Below the pieces are notes generated by a model. It saw only the letters and a list, made by a program, of their open reading frames with translations, ran no database searches and was not told the origin of the DNA. The position numbers and the translations under genes are program-made. Of a stretch of 10,841 nucleotides of DNA, positions 7,566-10,841 are shown one piece after another. The first letter of the stretch is position 1. Each line of letters starts with the position of its first letter. Origin of the DNA: CAYWNK01 sp047639615 (GTDB lineage: Bacteria; Planctomycetota; UBA1135; GCA-002686595); NCBI GenBank assembly GCA_047639615.1, contig JBLIOL010000192.1:1-10841 (forward strand), read 5' to 3'.

Positions 7566-9143
7566 CTACTGTCCACCGCCGGGCTTGGGTGCGGGCGCCT
7601 GTTTGGCGGCCTCCCGCTGTTGCTGAACCGCGGCGCGCATGCGCGTAGCGAAGTCGGCTACCTGCGCGGCAACCTGCGGGTTGCCGGCGGCCACGATTTC
7701 TGCGCGACCTAATGCGACCAGGGACTCGTCGAACTCTTGAATGGTGAGCAGCGCGCGCGAGAGGAACATCCAGCTGCCCGGATTGTCCGGAGTACGCCTG
7801 GCACCCTCCCGAGCGAAGCGAACCATGTCCTTGGTACGGCCCATGTTGGCCGAGACCTGAGCCAACTGCTCGTAGAGCTGGGGCTCGCGGCAGCCGAGCA
7901 TGTGCGCCCGTTGCAGGGACTGGGTGGCTGCCTGCATGGTCTGTTGGGCTGCTTGTTGATCGTTGGGATCGATGGTCTGCAGCTGGATTAGACCGCGATA
8001 GAACCAGGGACGGCCACGCAGGGGGGCGATCTCGATGGCTGCCGTGATGTGGTCGGAGGCGCCTTGCATCATGCTCCCGCGGGCCACCGGATCTTGGCTG
8101 CGCGCCGAGCGGTTGATCAGGTTAATGGCCATCTCGATCTTGGTGTCCTGCACGAGCGGGTTGACTTTGTCACTGCGCTGCAGGATGGCGTAGGCCTGGT
8201 CTAGTTGGCCTTGCATGCTCATGCCGCGCGCCATCAGGTTGAGCACGAAGTGGTCCTCGGGGCGCTCTGTATTGAGCACCTGCAGGGCCTGCATAGCGGC
8301 CGGGATTTGGCCCGACTGCATCATGTTCTCGACCAACATCATGCGTCGTCCGTAGCCGGCGGAGTAGGCGGAGAGGCGCGGCCCGTGGGGGTCGGGCGGG
8401 AAGCTCGGCCAGGCATTCAGTCCACGGGTGAGTTCGAACTCGGCCTCTTCCTCGCGGCCCTGCTCGGAGAGCACTTGGCCCAGCAGGTAGCGCGCGTGGC
8501 GGTAGCCTGAATTCATACTGAGTGCCTCGCGTAGCAGGCTCTCGGCTTGGCCCAGGTGGCCCTGTTCGAAGCGCACTTGGGCCAGGCCCACGCGGCTCTC
8601 GGGGAACTTCATTCCGTTCGGCAGCTTGGCCTCGGCGTCGAGGGCTGCCTGCCAGGCGGCCTCGGCTTCATCGATGTGTCCGAGCAAGAGCGCGGTGGAG
8701 CCCAGGCGCGCTTGCACGACCGAGGTGCCTGCCAGCTCTTTGGCAACGGCACGGAAAGTCTCCAGGGCCGCTTGGGCGTCGCCGATGGAGACCTGGCAGA
8801 TGCCCAGGCGGTAGCGCCACTCGGGCTTGTCCGGCAGCAGGCTGATCACGTTCGTGTACGTGTTCCGTGCCGGGGTGAACATGGTGTTGGCCTCGTAGGC
8901 CAATCCGAGTTCGGCCTGCGCCTCGCCGGCCGCCACGCGCGCGGCGGCTTGGGCTTCACCCTCGGCGGCCTGCGCGGCCGCGTTGGCCGTCTTGACCACG
9001 GCCACACGCTCAGCGATCAGCGCCAGCACTGCCGGATCCATATGTTCCGTGCTGGTGAGCTCTACCGGGGGCGGGAGCTCTTGAGCGGTTGCCGGGAGGC
9101 TGAGGGGGAGGAGGAAGAGGCAGGCGAGAAGGGCGCGATTCAT
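7566..9143 (-). CDS. Exported tetratricopeptide-repeat protein
   Basis: This is a 525-residue protein starting at ATG 9143, where a clean signal peptide begins (MNRALLACLFLLPLSLPATAQ, probable cleavage after TATA-Q at residues 18-21). The frame is open to an upstream start at 9188, but those extra 15 residues would bury the signal peptide and are probably untranslated. After an Ala-rich helical stretch (53-82), TPR-like helix pairs follow: LGLAYEANTMFTPARNTYTN (79-98), YRLGICQVSIGDAQAALETF (111-130), ALLLGHIDEAEAAWQAAL (151-168), VRFEQGHLGQAESLLREAL (190-208) and LLGQVLSEQGREEEAEFEL (220-238). Further pairs run to about 480, with a low-complexity tail rich in Gln, Ala and Pro. Such repeats form a superhelical protein-binding scaffold, and there is no enzymatic motif. 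It precedes the FG-GAP/ASPIC gene by 59 bases. The two probably form an operon and may act together outside the cytoplasm. Confidence 0.92.
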   Translation of the reverse strand: MNRALLACLFLLPLSLPATAQELPPPVELTSTEHMDPAVLALIAERVAVVKTANAAAQAAEGEAQAAARVAAGEAQAELGLAYEANTMFTPARNTYTNVISLLPDKPEWRYRLGICQVSIGDAQAALETFRAVAKELAGTSVVQARLGSTALLLGHIDEAEAAWQAALDAEAKLPNGMKFPESRVGLAQVRFEQGHLGQAESLLREALSMNSGYRHARYLLGQVLSEQGREEEAEFELTRGLNAWPSFPPDPHGPRLSAYSAGYGRRMMLVENMMQSGQIPAAMQALQVLNTERPEDHFVLNLMARGMSMQGQLDQAYAILQRSDKVNPLVQDTKIEMAINLINRSARSQDPVARGSMMQGASDHITAAIEIAPLRGRPWFYRGLIQLQTIDPNDQQAAQQTMQAATQSLQRAHMLGCREPQLYEQLAQVSANMGRTKDMVRFAREGARRTPDNPGSWMFLSRALLTIQEFDESLVALGRAEIVAAGNPQVAAQVADFATRMRAAVQQQREAAKQAPAPKPGGGQ

Positions 9144-9277
9144 GGGCTGCGGCCGGGTTTGACGGGGCGGTGCTCCCAAATGGGGCACGCGGAGTCAGGT
9201 CCATACGGACCGTGGACCCGAATGATAGTGCACTCCGGCCGGCTGGGTCCGGTCGCTAGCGGTCTTCTAGCTCTGTG

Positions 9278-10291
9278 CTAGCTATCTTCTGCGCTGGAGG
9301 CGGCTACGTCCGCCAGGGCGTCCCGAATGGCGTCCGCGACGCGCTCCGGGGAGTGCAGAGCCACGTGATGGTGGCTGGCTTCGACCACATCCTGGTGTGC
9401 ATCCGAGGAGAGGCTCAGGAGTTCGCCGGCTTGCTCGATCCACAGGCGATTGAACTCATCCACGGGGAAGTCCCGCGGGGCGCTTCCGGGGTTCATGGTC
9501 GCTCCGGCGGAGAGCACGCGCACGGGGAACTCGAAGCGGTCCTTGAGCTCGGCAACCTGGGCCAGGGTCGCGGGGCGCGCTAGTTCCTCGGCCAAGAGGG
9601 TCATTAGCACCTGGGGCTCGTAGCCGCGGGCCATCAGAGCCGCCCGTTGGCGTGGCTGGAGGACCAGATTCTCCAGGTCGGGCAGGCTGGGCTTGATCTT
9701 GAAGAGCCGCAGCAGGCCCAGGGAGTTGGCTACCAGGATAGCCCGTAGAAAGAGCGTCGGGGTTGACGCTAGGGGCATCGAGCGTTGGCGCAGCAGGTCG
9801 TCGAAGCGCTCGTGTTCGGGATCGATCAGCACCAGCCCCGCGGTCTCGAAGGGGTAGCGATGGGCGAAAATGCGCGCCAGGTGGGCGCCTGCTCCGTGGG
9901 CCACCATCAGGATCTTGCGATCCGGGGCGACGCGCATGATCAGGCTGTGGAGCTCCCGCGCCAGGGTCTCACCCGTGCGCGGCCCAGGTCCGGGCTCGCT
10001 CCAGCCCAGTCCAGCCCGGTCATAGGTCAGCACAGCGGCATCTCGGGCGATCTCGCCCGGGATCGAGCCCCAGTGGGTCGACCAATCGGCCGCATCGGCT
10101 TCAAACACCACCACCGGGCCCTCAGCCGTACCGCCATCCGCTCTCAGGCGGAAATGCAACCGATGACCCCCGATGTCCTCACGGAGATCAGGGGGCGGAA
10201 ATTGCTTGCGGTCACGCAGCCGGGAGAGGCGCTCAAAGCCGACCCCAGCGGCCACGATTCCCAAGACGCTGAAGAGCAGAACGTTAGGCAT
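9278..10291 (-). CDS. Membrane-anchored alpha/beta-hydrolase-fold protein with altered nucleophile site
   Basis: This is a 337-residue protein. Residues 4-19 (VLLFSVLGIVAAGVGF) form a single hydrophobic segment, probably an N-terminal membrane anchor. The rest follows the alpha/beta-hydrolase plan: a VVVFEADAADW strand (60-70), VLTYDRAGLGWSEPG (87-101), the nucleophile-elbow region KILMVAHGAGAHLARIFAHRYP (126-147), GLVLIDPEHE (152-161), PVRVLSAG (256-263), and a C-terminal SHHHVALHSPERV (306-318) supplying the usual catalytic His, probably H308. The expected H-S-x-G-G elbow reads H-G-A-G-A, so the nucleophilic Ser is Gly133 (codon GGA at 9893-9895). The oxyanion-hole Gly residues after the first strand are replaced by Asp-Ala-Ala. 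It is therefore likely a non-hydrolytic member or has another chemistry. The frame is intact. It is divergent from the iron-sulfur gene at 10380, so the two may share a regulatory region of about 90 bases. Confidence 0.85.
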   Translation of the reverse strand: MPNVLLFSVLGIVAAGVGFERLSRLRDRKQFPPPDLREDIGGHRLHFRLRADGGTAEGPVVVFEADAADWSTHWGSIPGEIARDAAVLTYDRAGLGWSEPGPGPRTGETLARELHSLIMRVAPDRKILMVAHGAGAHLARIFAHRYPFETAGLVLIDPEHERFDDLLRQRSMPLASTPTLFLRAILVANSLGLLRLFKIKPSLPDLENLVLQPRQRAALMARGYEPQVLMTLLAEELARPATLAQVAELKDRFEFPVRVLSAGATMNPGSAPRDFPVDEFNRLWIEQAGELLSLSSDAHQDVVEASHHHVALHSPERVADAIRDALADVAASSAEDS

Positions 10292-10379
10292 CGAAAACGA
10301 GGGCGCGGATGGTACCCGAGATTGGGCCCGCTACGGGGTACGATTCGAGCGCCCCGCAAACTCCTCCCCAGGTATCTCT
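10292..10379. promoter_or_regulatory. Short divergent spacer between hydrolase-like gene and iron-sulfur gene
   Basis: These 88 bases separate two divergent genes and must hold both promoters or 5' leaders. No clear -35/-10 pair is seen. AGGT at 10370-10373 is a plausible ribosome-binding site for the TTG at 10380. An ATG at 10309 opens a 29-codon frame that ends with TAA at 10396-10398, inside the iron-sulfur gene but in another frame. Confidence 0.35.
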
Positions 10380-10841
10380 TTGCAGCTCGGCTTTGTAATC
10401 GACCACACCCGGTGTATCGGCTGTCACGCCTGCACCGTCGCCTGTAAATCCGAGAACGACGTTCCCCTCGGGAACTTCCGAACCTGGGTGAAATACACCG
10501 AGGGAGGGGAGTTCCCTGAGGTGAAGCGCGACTTTGCCGTCCTGCGCTGTAACCAGTGTACGGACGCGCCCTGTATCGACATCTGTCCGACGGCAGCGCT
10601 GGTCAAGCGCCCGGACGGCATCGTCGACTTGAATCCGGACCATTGCATCGGCTGTAAGTCGTGCATGCATGGGTGCCCGTACGATGCGCTCTACATCAAT
10701 CCTCATTCGGGGCTGGCGGAGAAGTGTCACTTCTGCGCGCACCGCACCGAAATTGGCCTAGCGCCCGCCTGCGCGGTGGTTTGCCCCACGGAGGCGATCA
10801 TCCCCGGGGACTTCGACGACCCCGAGAGCCGCGTCAGTCAG
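10380..10841 (+). CDS. Ferredoxin-like four-[4Fe-4S] electron-transfer subunit of a membrane oxidoreductase (3'-truncated by window)
   Basis: The 154 visible residues contain sixteen Cys in four groups: CIGCHACTVAC (12-22), CNQCTDAPCIDIC (57-69), CIGCKSCMHGC (89-99), and CHFC followed by CAVVC (116-119, 131-135). This is the pattern of DmsB/NrfC/PsrB-type subunits, which wire electrons through four [4Fe-4S] clusters between a membrane quinone-reactive partner and a catalytic subunit. Sequence phrases such as GFVIDHTRCIGCHACTVACK, EKCHFCAHR and PTEAIIPGD fit that family closely. No signal peptide is present. The gene runs off the right edge, so any NrfD-like membrane or molybdopterin subunit would lie beyond it. 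The start is uncertain: no ATG precedes the first Cys in this frame. TTG 10380, with AGGT about 6 bases upstream, gives the family-like N-terminus; a lost base joining the ATG at 10309 is an alternative. It is divergent from the hydrolase-like gene. Confidence 0.88.
   Translation, partial: MQLGFVIDHTRCIGCHACTVACKSENDVPLGNFRTWVKYTEGGEFPEVKRDFAVLRCNQCTDAPCIDICPTAALVKRPDGIVDLNPDHCIGCKSCMHGCPYDALYINPHSGLAEKCHFCAHRTEIGLAPACAVVCPTEAIIPGDFDDPESRVSQ

Noticed and set aside
9144..9188. Longer start for the TPR protein at 9188
   Set aside because: It would place 15 Pro/Arg-rich residues before a textbook signal peptide; the start at 9143 is better.
8547..9281. Plus-strand open frame of 244 codons
   Set aside because: It mirrors the TPR protein codon by codon and has no recognisable motif or upstream start signal.
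9267..9281. CTAGC-tctgt-GCTAG inverted repeat overlapping the stop of the hydrolase-like gene
   Set aside because: It has five-base arms, AT/GC-balanced, with no T-run, so a terminator call is not justified.
10284..10742. Minus-strand open frame of 152 codons
   Set aside because: It lies opposite the sixteen-Cys iron-sulfur gene, which is unambiguous on the plus strand.

Overview
This looks like a chromosomal stretch from a high-GC bacterium, most likely a member of the Planctomycetota. The clues are: (i) two copies of a C-terminal exported-protein domain (a Cys/NSTG motif, an ND turn, a VPxxQFxY motif and, in one copy, a C-terminal WxFQxWxRDANP-type strand) that I know from proteins of this phylum; (ii) a TPR protein paired with an FG-GAP/ASPIC-UnbV (CRTAC1-like) protein; and (iii) genes that mostly lack a recognisable Shine-Dalgarno sequence. 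The phylum assignment is recalled family knowledge, not a database result.

Layout. At 1-236 (minus) is the start of an orphan C-terminal domain that runs off the left edge and has no visible N-terminal part. At 247-1026 (minus) is an unrecognised soluble protein with a glycine-rich nucleotide/SAM-type loop. At 1105-2616 (minus) is an unrecognised exported beta-rich protein. At 2667-4267 (minus) is a PQQ-type glucose/sorbosone dehydrogenase-like gene with a C-terminal tail domain, broken by two +1 frameshifts and one in-frame TGA. At 4268-4480 is a divergent intergenic region with a perfect 6+1+6 palindrome. At 4481-5845 (plus) is an intact NADP-type glutamate dehydrogenase, gdhA. It converges with a 2-base gap on a two-gene minus-strand unit: a TPR protein (7566-9143), then an ASPIC/UnbV FG-GAP protein (5848-7506). 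At 9278-10291 (minus) is a membrane-anchored alpha/beta-hydrolase-fold protein whose nucleophile position is Gly. Divergent from it, at 10380-10841 (plus, running off the right edge), is a ferredoxin-like subunit with sixteen Cys for four [4Fe-4S] clusters.

How the genes fit together. I see no single pathway and no clearly new multi-gene system. GdhA is nitrogen-assimilation housekeeping. The exported proteins (1105-2616, the dehydrogenase, TPR plus FG-GAP) are typical of the large secretome of this group. The iron-sulfur subunit is probably the first visible gene of a membrane oxidoreductase operon continuing to the right. The points most worth a second look are the three lesions in the dehydrogenase, set against the absence of TGA as a stop in every intact gene here, the catalytically altered hydrolase, and the orphan tail domain.
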